Source: Peteryoungia desertarenae
Lineage (GTDB): Bacteria; Pseudomonadota; Alphaproteobacteria; Rhizobiales; Rhizobiaceae
NCBI RefSeq assembly: GCF_005860795.2
Contig: NZ_CP058350.1
Span: 622,001 to 686,000 of the forward strand
Reading direction: 5' to 3'
DNA length: 64,000 bases
Position 1 is the stretch's first letter. Each line of letters starts with the position of its first letter. Shown here piece by piece: positions 54,328-64,000 of this stretch. Below the pieces are notes generated by a model. The model was not told where the DNA came from. It did not search any database and saw only the letters and a list, made by a program, of their open reading frames with translations. A program made the position numbers and the translations under genes.

Positions 54328-54803
54328 GCCCGCACCTCCGCCAGAATGTCGCTAAGACAGTGTTCGTCGAGCCGCGCATGTAGCTCGCCGTCGAGCATCG
54401 CAGCCGGCGCCTGGGCGCAGAGGCCGAGACAGAAGACGGGTTCGAGGGTGACGGCACCGTCAGGCGTCGTCTCGTGCCAGTCGATGCCGAGCTTGGCCTT
54501 GATCTTGTCCGCCAGAGGCTCGCAGCCCATCGACTGGCAAGCCTCGGCGCGACAGAGCTTTAGAACATGTCGTCCGGAGGGGTGGGACTTGAAATCATGG
54601 TAGAAGGTGATGACGCCATGCACCTCAGCGCGCGACAGGTTCAATGCATTTGCGATGATCTGCTTGGCGACTTCGGGGATATAGCCGAATTCCTCCTGCA
54701 GGCGGTGCAGGATCGGCAGCATCGGCCCCTCCAAGTGTTGCAGTTCAGCGACGATCGCTGCAACGCGGGCAGAAACGTCGTCCACAGCCACACGAATGTT
54801 CAT
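54324..54803 (-). CDS. fdsG: NAD-dependent formate dehydrogenase gamma subunit (NuoE-like)
   Basis: The 159-residue [2Fe-2S] subunit, first gene of the operon. NuoE features are visible: EEFGYIPEVAKQIIANALNLSRAEVHGVITFYHDF, then CRAEACQSMG and CLGLCAQAPAAM, whose four cysteines bind the cluster. The start ATG at 54803 has AGGAGGACC upstream; the longer frame is rejected. The LysR-type gene lies 64 bases upstream on the same strand. Confidence 0.93.
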   Translation of the reverse strand: MNIRVAVDDVSARVAAIVAELQHLEGPMLPILHRLQEEFGYIPEVAKQIIANALNLSRAEVHGVITFYHDFKSHPSGRHVLKLCRAEACQSMGCEPLADKIKAKLGIDWHETTPDGAVTLEPVFCLGLCAQAPAAMLDGELHARLDEHCLSDILAEVRA

Positions 54804-54867
54804 AGGTCCTCCTCGCCCGCCACACTCTGCCGGGCTCACTCGTCAGAGAATGATGAGGGGTCAAGGC

Positions 54868-55806
54868 TCAGGAGGTCAATACGGCGCTTCCGTCGTTCGA
54901 TAGAAGATTTCTATCGAAGGCATTTGAGGCCGACAGCAAGCGCGCCTCATGCAACAGGCCTGAGACGAGCGGGGTGAAGGGTTCGCGATGGGTGGCGACC
55001 AATCCCACCAGATGCTCCGCCTCGGGTGACGTGATTGGGATCATCCGGATCTCCTCGCCGAAGCCGAAGGATTGGGCCACATTCTTCGGCATGACCGAAG
55101 CCCATTTGCCGGTGCGGATATGGGAAAAGAGCACGATCATCGAATTGGACTCAAGCGTCGGCTTCGGCGCCACACCGGCTTCCGTCATGTGCTGGTTGAT
55201 GATCCGGCGGTTTTGCATGTCGGCGGTCAGTAGACAGAGCCTGAGATCAGCCACCTCGCTCCAGGAGACGCTGTCACGATCGGCAAGCGGCGCACCGACA
55301 GCCGTGATCAAGTGATAGCGCTCGGAATAGAGCGGCACGCTGGTGACGCGACCAAGAGGCTCGTTGTCGAGATAGGTGATGCCGGCGTCGATCTCGAGGT
55401 TTTCAAGCAGGCTCAGGACCTGCAGCGAGGTGCGTGACAGGACCGAAAAGGTGACGTCCGGATGCCGTGCCTGGAAGGGTTCGGTGAGCTTCTGCACCAT
55501 GGCAAGCGCGGTGGGAATGACCGCGAGCCGGATATGGCCGGCAAGACCACGCCGCGCGGCGCGCATCTCCTCGCGCATGGTTCGGGTGTCCCCAACGATG
55601 CGCCGCGCCCATTCGAGAACCCGCTGGCCCTCCGGGGTGAGACCGAGAAAACGTGAACCGCGCTGGACCAGCATCACACCGAGTTGTTCTTCGAGCTGGC
55701 GGATACCGGCAGACAGCGTCGGCTGTGTCACGCCGCATTCTTCCGCCGCGCGACCAAAATGCTGCTGGCGGGCAAGCGCGATGAAGAATTCCAGCTTGTC
55801 AATCAT
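54868..55806 (-). CDS. LysR-family regulator of the fds operon (inferred)
   Basis: The 312-residue protein has an N-terminal wHTH (MIDKLEFFIALARQQHFGRAAEECGVTQPTLSAGIRQLEEQLGVMLVQRG) and a C-terminal LysR substrate-binding domain with two Rossmann lobes. The pattern is like CbbR/CysB-type regulators of C1 or redox operons. It is directly upstream of fdsG on the same strand, so it may be co-transcribed or autoregulated; a role in formate metabolism is inference. GC content here is similar to the fds genes. Confidence 0.9.
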   Translation of the reverse strand: MIDKLEFFIALARQQHFGRAAEECGVTQPTLSAGIRQLEEQLGVMLVQRGSRFLGLTPEGQRVLEWARRIVGDTRTMREEMRAARRGLAGHIRLAVIPTALAMVQKLTEPFQARHPDVTFSVLSRTSLQVLSLLENLEIDAGITYLDNEPLGRVTSVPLYSERYHLITAVGAPLADRDSVSWSEVADLRLCLLTADMQNRRIINQHMTEAGVAPKPTLESNSMIVLFSHIRTGKWASVMPKNVAQSFGFGEEIRMIPITSPEAEHLVGLVATHREPFTPLVSGLLHEARLLSASNAFDRNLLSNDGSAVLTS

Positions 55807-55844
55807 CGCCAGGGATCCAAAGTCTGGCAGACACGAGGCGTTGC

Positions 55845-56219
55845 TTAGTCGTCCCTCGAGTCGCTCTCGAGGCTTGCCATCTTGCTGCCCGGCTCACAAT
55901 ACATCTTGTACAGCACCGAAATCAGTTCGTTCAGCTGTGGGTCGGCAATCCGGTAGTAGATCTGACGTCCATCCCGTCTGGTCTGCAGGATGTTTTCCAT
56001 GCGAAGCCGGGCCAGTTGTTGCGATACCACAGCCTGCTGCAGTCCAAGAAACTGCTCGATTTCGCTGACAGTGCGCTCACCATTGCTGAGAAGACAGAGG
56101 ATCAGAAGGCGCGTCTCATGCGACAAGGCTTTCAACAATCCACTCGCCGCCCTGGCCTTGGACATGAAATCGTCCAGCCGTTCTTCTGTATCGGTCTCCG
56201 ATACTTGCGCAAGATCCAT
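55845..56219 (-). CDS. ArsR-family regulator, BigR/SqrR-like
   Basis: The 124-residue protein from ATG 56219 (MDLAQVSETDTEERLDD) has the ArsR winged helix (ERTVSEIEQFLGLQQAVVSQQLARLRMENILQTRRDGRQIYYRI). It lacks metal-binding cysteine pairs of the ArsR/SmtB type. Two single cysteines at C42 (LLILCLL) and C108 (YKMYCEP) match the positions of the disulfide/persulfide pair of BigR and SqrR, sensors of sulfide and persulfide. It is unlike the fds genes in composition. The longer frame (to 56360) is probably non-coding. No sulfide-detoxification gene is adjacent. Confidence 0.82.
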   Translation of the reverse strand: MDLAQVSETDTEERLDDFMSKARAASGLLKALSHETRLLILCLLSNGERTVSEIEQFLGLQQAVVSQQLARLRMENILQTRRDGRQIYYRIADPQLNELISVLYKMYCEPGSKMASLESDSRDD

Positions 56220-56421
56220 GTTTAAACCCACTGCAATAGTCCCTTGGAGCCTTCTACACGATCCAGCAGGATCGAGCATTCGAAACCGGCGCACAGCGTT
56301 AATTGCGCACATGGCGATATATAAGGCACGTACGCTAAACCACCAGTGTAGATAGCCCATCCCTTTGCCATAACACCAGAATTTATGAGGCCAGATGGCA
56401 TTTGGCCCAAAAATGAAACGA

Positions 56422-57372
<951 letters not shown>

Positions 57373-57522
57373 TCATGCAGTCCGACAATGGCACAGGAAC
57401 TGCCATGCATGAAGCGTCTCCCTGAAAAGTTGCAGAGAAAGCGCGTGACCAAGGCAGCAAAGCTTTGCTTTATGTCCCCACCGACATTTATGGTCGGAAG
57501 AGAGCGAGCGACGAGGGGGCTC

Positions 57523-58443
57523 ATGCGCAAACTGCCGGCACTGTCCGCAATGAAGATTTTCGAAGTTGTTGGTCAGACCCGCAGCTTCACCCGTGCGGCA
57601 GATCGCCTGAACCTGACACAAAGTGCTGTCAGCCGTCAGGTCCGCAATCTCGAGGAGCAACTGGGTGAGACATTGCTGGTGCGCCGGCACCACCATCTTG
57701 AGCTTACTCCTGCGGGCACTGAACTCCTGGCGACACTCCAGCACGCCTTCCACAATGTCGAACTGACCGTTCGCAACATCATGGAACGCGGTAACCTGCG
57801 TCGACTGCGCATCAATGTCCCACCGACCTTTGCCAGACGATGGCTGATGCCTCGCCTTGGCAGGCTGCGTCGTGTCCTGCCAGATATCGACATCAGTATC
57901 ACGACCGACCTTCAGGACAGCCTCTCTGAGCGCAGTTTGTTAGATTGCGCCATTCGCTTTGGTGACGGGGAATGGCCGATGCTGAATGCGGATCTGCTGA
58001 TGACGGAGCGTCACATCGCCGTCTGCGCCCCGTCGCTTCTTGAGGAGGCAAAGCACGATCAGGCACTCGATCTCGCAAGGCTCACCTTTCTGCATGTCCT
58101 CGCCTCAGCCGACAGACGCTACCTGACTTGGCAAAGATGGCTGGATGCTGCAGGACTGACGGAGACCGATACGGCAGGGGGGCTGGAGTTTGACCTGCTT
58201 GATCTCGCGATCGAAGCGGCTTCCTCGGGTCTCGGCGTGACGGTTGCCGACCGTTTCATGGTTCAGGATCTGATTGATCAGGGCAAACTGACCGAAGTGC
58301 TTGATGTAGAAGTAGAAGGGCACGAATCCTACTGGCTGGTGGCCCGGACAGACAGTCCGCCCAACCCGAATGTTTCCGCGTTCCGTTCATGGTTGCTGGA
58401 AGAACTGCAAACGTCGACTGGTTCCAGCAAGACGACAAAGTAA
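57523..58443 (+). CDS. LysR-family regulator (GcvA-like)
   Basis: The 306-residue protein from ATG 57523 (MRKLPALSAMKIFEVVG) has the LysR wHTH, TRSFTRAADRLNLTQSAVSRQVRNLEEQLGETLLVRR, and a GcvA-type substrate-binding domain with DCAIRFGDGEWP and YLTWQRWLDAAG. Rhizobial GcvA-like regulators usually control amino acid or sugar-acid operons. It stands between the divergent LDH-type gene and the aldehyde dehydrogenase operon, so it is the likely regulator of both. The GAGGGGG sequence sits just before the ATG. Confidence 0.9.
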   Translation: MRKLPALSAMKIFEVVGQTRSFTRAADRLNLTQSAVSRQVRNLEEQLGETLLVRRHHHLELTPAGTELLATLQHAFHNVELTVRNIMERGNLRRLRINVPPTFARRWLMPRLGRLRRVLPDIDISITTDLQDSLSERSLLDCAIRFGDGEWPMLNADLLMTERHIAVCAPSLLEEAKHDQALDLARLTFLHVLASADRRYLTWQRWLDAAGLTETDTAGGLEFDLLDLAIEAASSGLGVTVADRFMVQDLIDQGKLTEVLDVEVEGHESYWLVARTDSPPNPNVSAFRSWLLEELQTSTGSSKTTK

Positions 58444-58541
58444 CGCAGCATTCCTTTTTTTCATGCTTCACCCGAAAAATCCTCGCTTGCGAGACCGGGC
58501 GAAAGAGATCCACCCTTGCATCGACTTGCAAGGAGACATCT

Positions 58542-59966
58542 GTGGAACGCTATCAGAATTTCATCGGCGGTCTTTTCGTCGAACCGAGAACCGCGAACAC
58601 AATCGATGTTCGCAATCCGGCAACAGGCGACATCTTCACATCAGTTCCGGCAGCAACGGCCGATGAAGTCGTCGACGCAGTAAGGGCGGCGTCAAAGGCG
58701 CAACGTGATTGGGCAAGGCAGCCGGCCATAAATCGCGGGGAAGCCCTTCGCAAGCTCGCAAACATCCTGGAGAAGAACGCTGGCCGGATCGGTGAGGCGC
58801 TGGCGCGGGAATCGGGCAAGAGCCTGGCGGATGCGACCGGAGAGGTGATCTATGGCGTCGAACTGATGCGCTACCACGCCGAATGGGCCCGCCGGATCGA
58901 AGGCGAAGTGATCGACAGCGACACGCCCGACGAGACGCTGATGCTCAAGCGCGCGCCAATCGGCATTGTTGCCTGCCTGATCCCTTTCAATTTTCCCATC
59001 TATACACTGGTGCGCAAAATCGCCCCGGCCCTCATTACAGGGAACGCCGTTGTGGTGCGCCCCAGCAATACGACACCCACATCGGCCTTCGTCTTTGCCG
59101 AATGCATTGCCGAGGCGGACCTGCCGCCGGGTCTCGTCAACATCATGACCATGAGCCATGACGTGGCCGAGGCGATGTGCACCCGGCCCGAGATAGGCAT
59201 GATCACGCTGACTGGGAGCGTGTCGGCGGGGCAGAAAGTGCTTGATTTCTGCAAGGCAAACATTGCCAAGCCATCTCTTGAACTGGGCGGAAAGACGCCT
59301 GTAATTGTCGAACCGGATGCCGATCTTGATGCCGTAGCCAAAGGCGTCCTGGCGGCCAAGACGGCTCATTGTGGGCAGGTCTGTACATCCGTGGAACGTC
59401 TTTATGTGCACCGGTCAGTGCATGATGCTCTGCTTGAAAAGCTGAAGGCATCGTTTTCCGACAGGAACTTTGGGGATCGGTCGTCCAATCCACAAGCAAT
59501 GGGTCCACTTGCGAGCGAAACCGCACGGAGTCGCGTGCACGCCATGGTCGAAAGGGCCATGGCAGAAGGTGCCAATCTGGAGACCGGCGGCTTTGTTCCG
59601 CAAGGTGCCGGCTATTTCTATCCTCCCACTTTGTTGTCCGGCTGCCGGCATGACATGGAGATCGTCCGGGAAGAGGTCTTCGGACCGGTCCTGCCGGTGA
59701 TCATCTATGACGATTTCGACGCAGCGCTTGCCATGGCAAGCGACCACCAGTTCGGCCTCGCCTCCGTCGTCTTCACCGAGAATTACCGAAAGGTGATGAA
59801 GGCCGCGAACGAGATCGAGGCGGGCGAACTCTACATCAACCGCTTCCCGGCCGATCCCTACCAGGGTTACCACGCCGGCTGGAAACGCTCCGGCCTCGGT
59901 GGCGACGACGGCAAGCACGGCATGCTGGAATTCACCCAGACCCGCCTCGTCATCCTCAAGCAGTGA
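58542..59966 (+). CDS. aldehyde dehydrogenase, AldA-like (lactaldehyde/glycolaldehyde type)
   Basis: The 474-residue NAD(P)-dependent ALDH starts at a GTG (58542) with AAGGAGA upstream. Catalytic residues: E247 in LELGGKTP and the nucleophile C281 in HCGQVC. The ending, YINRFPADPYQGYHAGWKRSGLGG, is close to E. coli AldA, whose substrates are L-lactaldehyde and glycolaldehyde. It is the first gene of a + strand operon with a dehydratase and a GMC oxidoreductase. Composition rises in GC towards its 3' end. Confidence 0.9.
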   Translation: MERYQNFIGGLFVEPRTANTIDVRNPATGDIFTSVPAATADEVVDAVRAASKAQRDWARQPAINRGEALRKLANILEKNAGRIGEALARESGKSLADATGEVIYGVELMRYHAEWARRIEGEVIDSDTPDETLMLKRAPIGIVACLIPFNFPIYTLVRKIAPALITGNAVVVRPSNTTPTSAFVFAECIAEADLPPGLVNIMTMSHDVAEAMCTRPEIGMITLTGSVSAGQKVLDFCKANIAKPSLELGGKTPVIVEPDADLDAVAKGVLAAKTAHCGQVCTSVERLYVHRSVHDALLEKLKASFSDRNFGDRSSNPQAMGPLASETARSRVHAMVERAMAEGANLETGGFVPQGAGYFYPPTLLSGCRHDMEIVREEVFGPVLPVIIYDDFDAALAMASDHQFGLASVVFTENYRKVMKAANEIEAGELYINRFPADPYQGYHAGWKRSGLGGDDGKHGMLEFTQTRLVILKQ

Positions 59967-60008
59967 TTGCCGATTAGCCGGCTCAAGAATTTTTCATCGG
60001 GGGCAGTC

Positions 60009-61226
60009 ATGAAAGTCGCTTCACTCAAGACACACGTTGTCGCAACGCCCGCGCCGCATATCGGCGGTATGTACTGGATCTTCGTCGAGCTGGAGACGGC
60101 CTGCGGCATCAAGGGCGTCGGCGAGATCTATTCGACCGCCTTCCACCCCTCTGGCATCGCGGTTCTCGTCGAAGACGTCTTCACCCGCTATCTCGAAGGT
60201 CACGACCCGCACCAGATCGAGCGCTTCTGGCGCGCGGCCTATTCGAGCGGCTTCACCCAGCGGCCGGACCCGACCATGGTCGGGATCATCTCCGGCCTCG
60301 AAATCGCCTGCTGGGACATCATCGGCAAGGCTGGCGGACGGCCGGTCGCCGATCTGCTGGGCGGCCCGGTCCACGACAAGCTGCGCGCCTACACCTACCT
60401 CTATCCGAAGAATTCAGCCGGGGAATACGACTACAACGATCCCGATCTCGCCGCCGAAGAGGCGATCCGCATGGTCGAGGCGGGTTTCACCGGGCTGAAA
60501 TTCGATCCGGCGGGCCCCTATACCAATTATTCCGGTCACCAGCTGTCACTGCCGGTCATGGACCGCTGCGAAGAGTTCTGCCGCAAGATCCGTGATGCCA
60601 TCGGCAACCGCGCCGACATCCTTTTCGGCACCCATGGCCAGATGGTGCCCTCCTCGGCGATCCGACTTGCGAAGCGGCTGGAGAGATACGATCCGCTCTG
60701 GTTCGAGGAGCCCGTTCCTCCCGGCCAGGAAGCGGCGATGGCGGAAGTCGCCCGCGCCACTTCGATCCCCGTCTCGACGGGCGAGCGGCTGACGACGAAA
60801 TACGAATTCCAGAGAGTATTGCAGCTTGGCTCTGCCTCCATCCTGCAGATGAATGTCGCTCGCGTCGGTGGGCTTCTGGAAGCAAAGAAGATCGCCGGGA
60901 TGGCCGAAACCTTTTATGCGCAGATCGCGCCGCATCTCTATAACGGCCCGGTCGGGGCAGCCGCCTCGATTCAGCTCGCGGCCACCTGCCCGAACTTCCT
61001 GATCCACGAGGCGATCATGGATTTCGGCGGCTTCCATGCCGAGGTGCTGAAGACGAAGCTCGGCTTCGACGACGGCTATCTCATTCCGTCGCGCGAGCCG
61101 GGCCTCGGCATCGAACTGAACGACGAGGTCATCGCAAAGCACACGCCCTATACCGGCGACAGGCTGCACCTGCAGATGGCGCCCGAGCATGCCGACGTAA
61201 AGGCCTTCGCACCGGCCAAGGGCTGA
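60009..61226 (+). CDS. mandelate racemase/muconate lactonizing enzyme family (acid-sugar dehydratase)
   Basis: The 405-residue enolase-superfamily protein has the TIM-barrel metal ligands D203 (ADILFGTHG), E234 (WFEEPV) and E259 (STGER), a catalytic H209 in FGTHG, K164 in GLKFDPAGP and H309 in APHLYNG. This arrangement fits the D-gluconate/galactonate-type acid-sugar dehydratases rather than true mandelate racemases. Start at ATG 60009, 42 bases after aldehyde dehydrogenase. The specific sugar acid is not determined. Confidence 0.87.
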   Translation: MKVASLKTHVVATPAPHIGGMYWIFVELETACGIKGVGEIYSTAFHPSGIAVLVEDVFTRYLEGHDPHQIERFWRAAYSSGFTQRPDPTMVGIISGLEIACWDIIGKAGGRPVADLLGGPVHDKLRAYTYLYPKNSAGEYDYNDPDLAAEEAIRMVEAGFTGLKFDPAGPYTNYSGHQLSLPVMDRCEEFCRKIRDAIGNRADILFGTHGQMVPSSAIRLAKRLERYDPLWFEEPVPPGQEAAMAEVARATSIPVSTGERLTTKYEFQRVLQLGSASILQMNVARVGGLLEAKKIAGMAETFYAQIAPHLYNGPVGAAASIQLAATCPNFLIHEAIMDFGGFHAEVLKTKLGFDDGYLIPSREPGLGIELNDEVIAKHTPYTGDRLHLQMAPEHADVKAFAPAKG

Positions 61227-61235
61227 GGATATCCT

Positions 61236-62855
61236 ATGATCTTCGATTTCATCGTGGTCGGTGCAGGCTCGGCAGGCTGCATCGTGGCCAGCCGCCTGAG
61301 CGAAAGCGGGCGTCATACGGTGCTCCTGATCGAGGCGGGCGGCGAGGACAAATCCTTCTGGTTCAAGATCCCGGTCGGCTATGCCAAGAGCTACTACAAT
61401 CCGAAGGTCAACTGGATGTACCGCACCGAGCCCGAGCCCAATCTCGGCTGTCGGCGGATCTACGCTCCGCGCGGCAAGGTGCAGGGTGGTTCCGGCTCGA
61501 TCAATGCCATGGTCTTCGTACGGGGCGCGCGTCAGGATTTCGACGACTGGCGCGATGCCGGAAACCCGGGCTGGGGCTTCGACGACGTGTTGCCCTACTT
61601 CCGCAAGTTGGAAACCCATGCCCGTGGCGAAAGCCCGTGGCATGGTGGTAATGGCCCGATCCATGTGACGCCGATGCGTGGCGCCACGCATCCGGTGAGC
61701 GACGCTTTTCTCGACGCCTGCAACGAGCTTGGCTTGCCCCTGAACGAAGATTTCAACGGCGCGACGATCGAGGGCGCCGGCGTCTACGACGTCAACACAA
61801 GGCGCGGCCAGCGCTCGCATTCGAGCGCTGAATATCTGCGCCCGGCGCTCAAGCGAGCGAACCTGACGATCGAGCGCGAGGCCCATGCGCGGCGTCTGCT
61901 GGTCGAGACGGACGGCAGGGTGTCGGGCATCGAGGTCATGCAGCATGGGCGGGCGAGACGCTTCAGCGCCCGCCGCGAGGTGATCCTGGCGGCAGGGGCC
62001 GTCGATACGCCAAAGCTGATGCAGCTTTCAGGCCTCGGCGATGGGGCAACCCTCTTTGCCCAGGGTATCGAGACGCGCAGGCATCTGCCCGCCGTCGGCA
62101 AGAACCTGCAGGACCACCTCTGCGCCAGCTTCTACTACCGCTCGAAGAAGCCGACGCTGAATGGCGATTTTGCGAGCCTGATCGGCCAGGCCCGCTTTGG
62201 CTTGATGTGGCTGCTGAAGCGCAGCGGTCCCTTTGCGATGAGCGTCAATCAGGCCGGAGGCTTCTTCCGAGGCTCGCCTGAGGAGATCAGGCCCAACATC
62301 CAGCTCTATTTCAACCCGCTCTCCTACCGCATTCCGGACAATCCGCGGGCCAGCCTGACGCCCGAGCCCTATCCCGGCTTCCTGATCGCCTTCAACGCCT
62401 GCCGGCCGACGAGCAAGGGAACGGTGACCATAGCGTCACCCGATGCCGCAGACGCCCCCCTGATCCGCCCGAACTACCTGTCGACGCAACGGGACATCGA
62501 GGAGGTCCTGCAGGGGAGCCGGATGATGCGCCGGATCGCGAATGCGCGGGCGCTGTCGGATTGGGTGGAGGAGGAGGTATCGCCTTCGAAGACGGTCGAA
62601 AGCGATGACAAACTGCTTGACTATTTCCGCTTCAACAGCGGCTCCATCTACCACCTCTGCGGCACCTGTGCGATGGGCAGCGATCCCCGCGAAACTGTGG
62701 TGGATGCCCGGCTCCGGGTGCATGGCGTCCCGGGGCTTCGCATTGTCGATGCCTCTGTCTTCCCGAACATCACGGCGGGCAACATCAACGCCCCGACGAT
62801 GATGGTCGCCGAAAAGGGCTCGGCGATGATCCTGGAGGATGCCGCATCTGCCTGA
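61236..62855 (+). CDS. GMC-family FAD-dependent oxidoreductase
   Basis: The 539-residue protein opens with the FAD-binding motif [23 protein letters not shown] and the GMC signatures [20 protein letters not shown] and (near residue 250) [15 protein letters not shown]. The catalytic histidine lies in [12 protein letters not shown] near residue 470 with the closing [19 protein letters not shown]. Family members oxidise choline, alcohols or sugars at the membrane or in the cytosol. It starts 9 bases after the dehydratase stop, so is coupled. It could create the lactone or aldehyde that feeds this pathway. Confidence 0.9.
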   Translation: MIFDFIVVGAGSAGCIVASRLSESGRHTVLLIEAGGEDKSFWFKIPVGYAKSYYNPKVNWMYRTEPEPNLGCRRIYAPRGKVQGGSGSINAMVFVRGARQDFDDWRDAGNPGWGFDDVLPYFRKLETHARGESPWHGGNGPIHVTPMRGATHPVSDAFLDACNELGLPLNEDFNGATIEGAGVYDVNTRRGQRSHSSAEYLRPALKRANLTIEREAHARRLLVETDGRVSGIEVMQHGRARRFSARREVILAAGAVDTPKLMQLSGLGDGATLFAQGIETRRHLPAVGKNLQDHLCASFYYRSKKPTLNGDFASLIGQARFGLMWLLKRSGPFAMSVNQAGGFFRGSPEEIRPNIQLYFNPLSYRIPDNPRASLTPEPYPGFLIAFNACRPTSKGTVTIASPDAADAPLIRPNYLSTQRDIEEVLQGSRMMRRIANARALSDWVEEEVSPSKTVESDDKLLDYFRFNSGSIYHLCGTCAMGSDPRETVVDARLRVHGVPGLRIVDASVFPNITAGNINAPTMMVAEKGSAMILEDAASA

Positions 62856-62865
62856 TATCAGCGCA

Positions 62866-62894
62866 TGAAAAAAGCCGGACGCGAGGACCCGGCT
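62866..62894 (-). terminator. terminator of the ATP synthase operon
   Basis: AGCCGG (62873-62878) pairs with CCGGCT (62889-62894); on the minus strand the stem is followed by TTTTTT, 28 bases past the atpC stop. Confidence 0.7.
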
Positions 62895-62921
62895 CCTTTA
62901 ACGACTTACAGAACGCCGAAC

Positions 62922-63329
62922 TTATGCAGCAACGAGGATGCCGTTGAGATTTGTCAGTTCAGCGAGATATTGTTCAAGCTTCGTGCGATGATCGTTGTGA
63001 TGCGCGCTGTCGAGTTCCTTGCGAGCGTCATCAATCCGCTTCTTCAGCGTCTCGGCAGAGATTTCGCTCATTGGGACAGCCGACTCAGCCAATAGCGTGC
63101 AGCCTGTCGGCAGGACGTCGGCAAAGCCGCCAAATACCACATATTTGGAGACCTGACCGGAAGCGAGCTTCACGGAGACCACACCCGGCTTGATGGTTGT
63201 CATGGTCGGAGCATGGTTTGCCATCACGGTCATTTCGCCGTCTGTCGCCGGAATGACCACTTCGCTCACCTTTTCGGAAAGCAGCAGACGCTCGGGCGAT
63301 ACGAGTTCAAAAGAGAAATTGTCGGCCAT
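62922..63329 (-). CDS. atpC: ATP synthase F1 subunit epsilon
   Basis: The 135-residue protein of the central stalk, regulating ATP hydrolysis. The N-terminal beta sandwich (NFSFELVSPERLLLSEKVSEVVIPATDGEMTVMANHAPTMTTIKPGVV) is intact, and a C-terminal two-helix hairpin follows (ETLKKRIDDARKELDSAHHNDHRTKLEQYLAELTNL). It is the last gene of the atp operon, 61 bases after atpD and followed by a terminator. Confidence 0.96.
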   Translation of the reverse strand: MADNFSFELVSPERLLLSEKVSEVVIPATDGEMTVMANHAPTMTTIKPGVVSVKLASGQVSKYVVFGGFADVLPTGCTLLAESAVPMSEISAETLKKRIDDARKELDSAHHNDHRTKLEQYLAELTNLNGILVAA

Positions 63330-63390
63330 GACGGTTCACTTCTTCAATTGAGTGGGAGAGGCGTGCGCCTTCACGCACGCCGGTCCTTGA

Positions 63391-64000
<610 letters not shown>

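Noticed and set aside
60546..61946. 466-residue open frame on the - strand
   Set aside because: Antisense to the dehydratase and GMC genes, whose catalytic residues are all present.

Overview
The window is a piece of an alphaproteobacterial chromosome of the Rhizobiales, most like Rhizobium/Agrobacterium relatives. This rests on gene neighbourhoods and protein signatures seen here: tyrC-hisC, aroK-aroB beside xerD and accA, cobS-cobT with a J-domain gene, an ALAS-type hemA, EcfG-type stress promoters, a DUF2125 gene and Fds-type formate dehydrogenase. GC content looks moderately high and rises visibly in parts of 48.7-55.8 kb and 59.8-62.9 kb. The gene density is that of a core chromosome. 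I see no phage, integrase, transposase, CRISPR array or rRNA; the one tRNA is tRNA-Arg(CCU) at 24236.

Layout. 0-9.7 kb: DUF2125 fragment, aromatic/histidine biosynthesis (tyrC, hisC), a methyltransferase, gloB with a DUF985 cupin gene, lysoplasmalogenase and DMT transporter genes, DUF3108, rpmB with a clear sigma-70 promoter, yhhQ behind a candidate preQ1-I riboswitch, and a phytase-like lipoprotein. 9.7-24.2 kb: aerobic cobaltochelatase cobS-cobT, a J-domain protein, BolA, the overlapping aroK-aroB-hlyC/corC operon, xerD, accA, an L,D-transpeptidase, TusA, a COG0523 GTPase, a D,D-carboxypeptidase and an M20 amidohydrolase.

24.2-29.3 kb is the most interesting part. It is a general-stress cluster around an EcfG-type ECF sigma factor co-transcribed with DNA topoisomerase IB. 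Around it are a NepR-like small protein, a 56-residue membrane peptide, two small unknown proteins, a DUF892 ferritin-like protein and a BON-domain protein. Three exact EcfG-type promoter motifs (GGAAC-N16-CGTT) and three near matches sit 34 to 51 bases upstream of these start codons. One precedes the sigma gene itself, which implies a self-amplifying regulon.

29.3-46.0 kb: a P1B-type metal ATPase, dxr, hemA with an upstream FNR/FixK box, a coxS-coxL-coxM-type molybdenum hydroxylase of the AYRGAGR class, a glycine-zipper lipoprotein, tamA-tamB, and an AsnC/Lrp regulator divergent from arginase. 46.3-48.6 kb: a cytoplasmic tandem-PAS chemoreceptor with cheW. 48.7-56.2 kb: NAD-dependent molybdenum formate dehydrogenase fdsGBA-fdhD-fdsD with a LysR regulator and an upstream ArsR/BigR-like regulator; a 117-bp palindromic repeat interrupts the operon between fdsB and fdsA. 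56.4-62.9 kb: a catabolic cluster with an L-lactate dehydrogenase-type gene divergent from a LysR regulator, then an AldA-like aldehyde dehydrogenase, an enolase-superfamily dehydratase and a GMC oxidoreductase. 62.9-64 kb: the end of the ATP synthase operon (atpD partial, atpC). All calls come from reading the sequence; no database search was possible.
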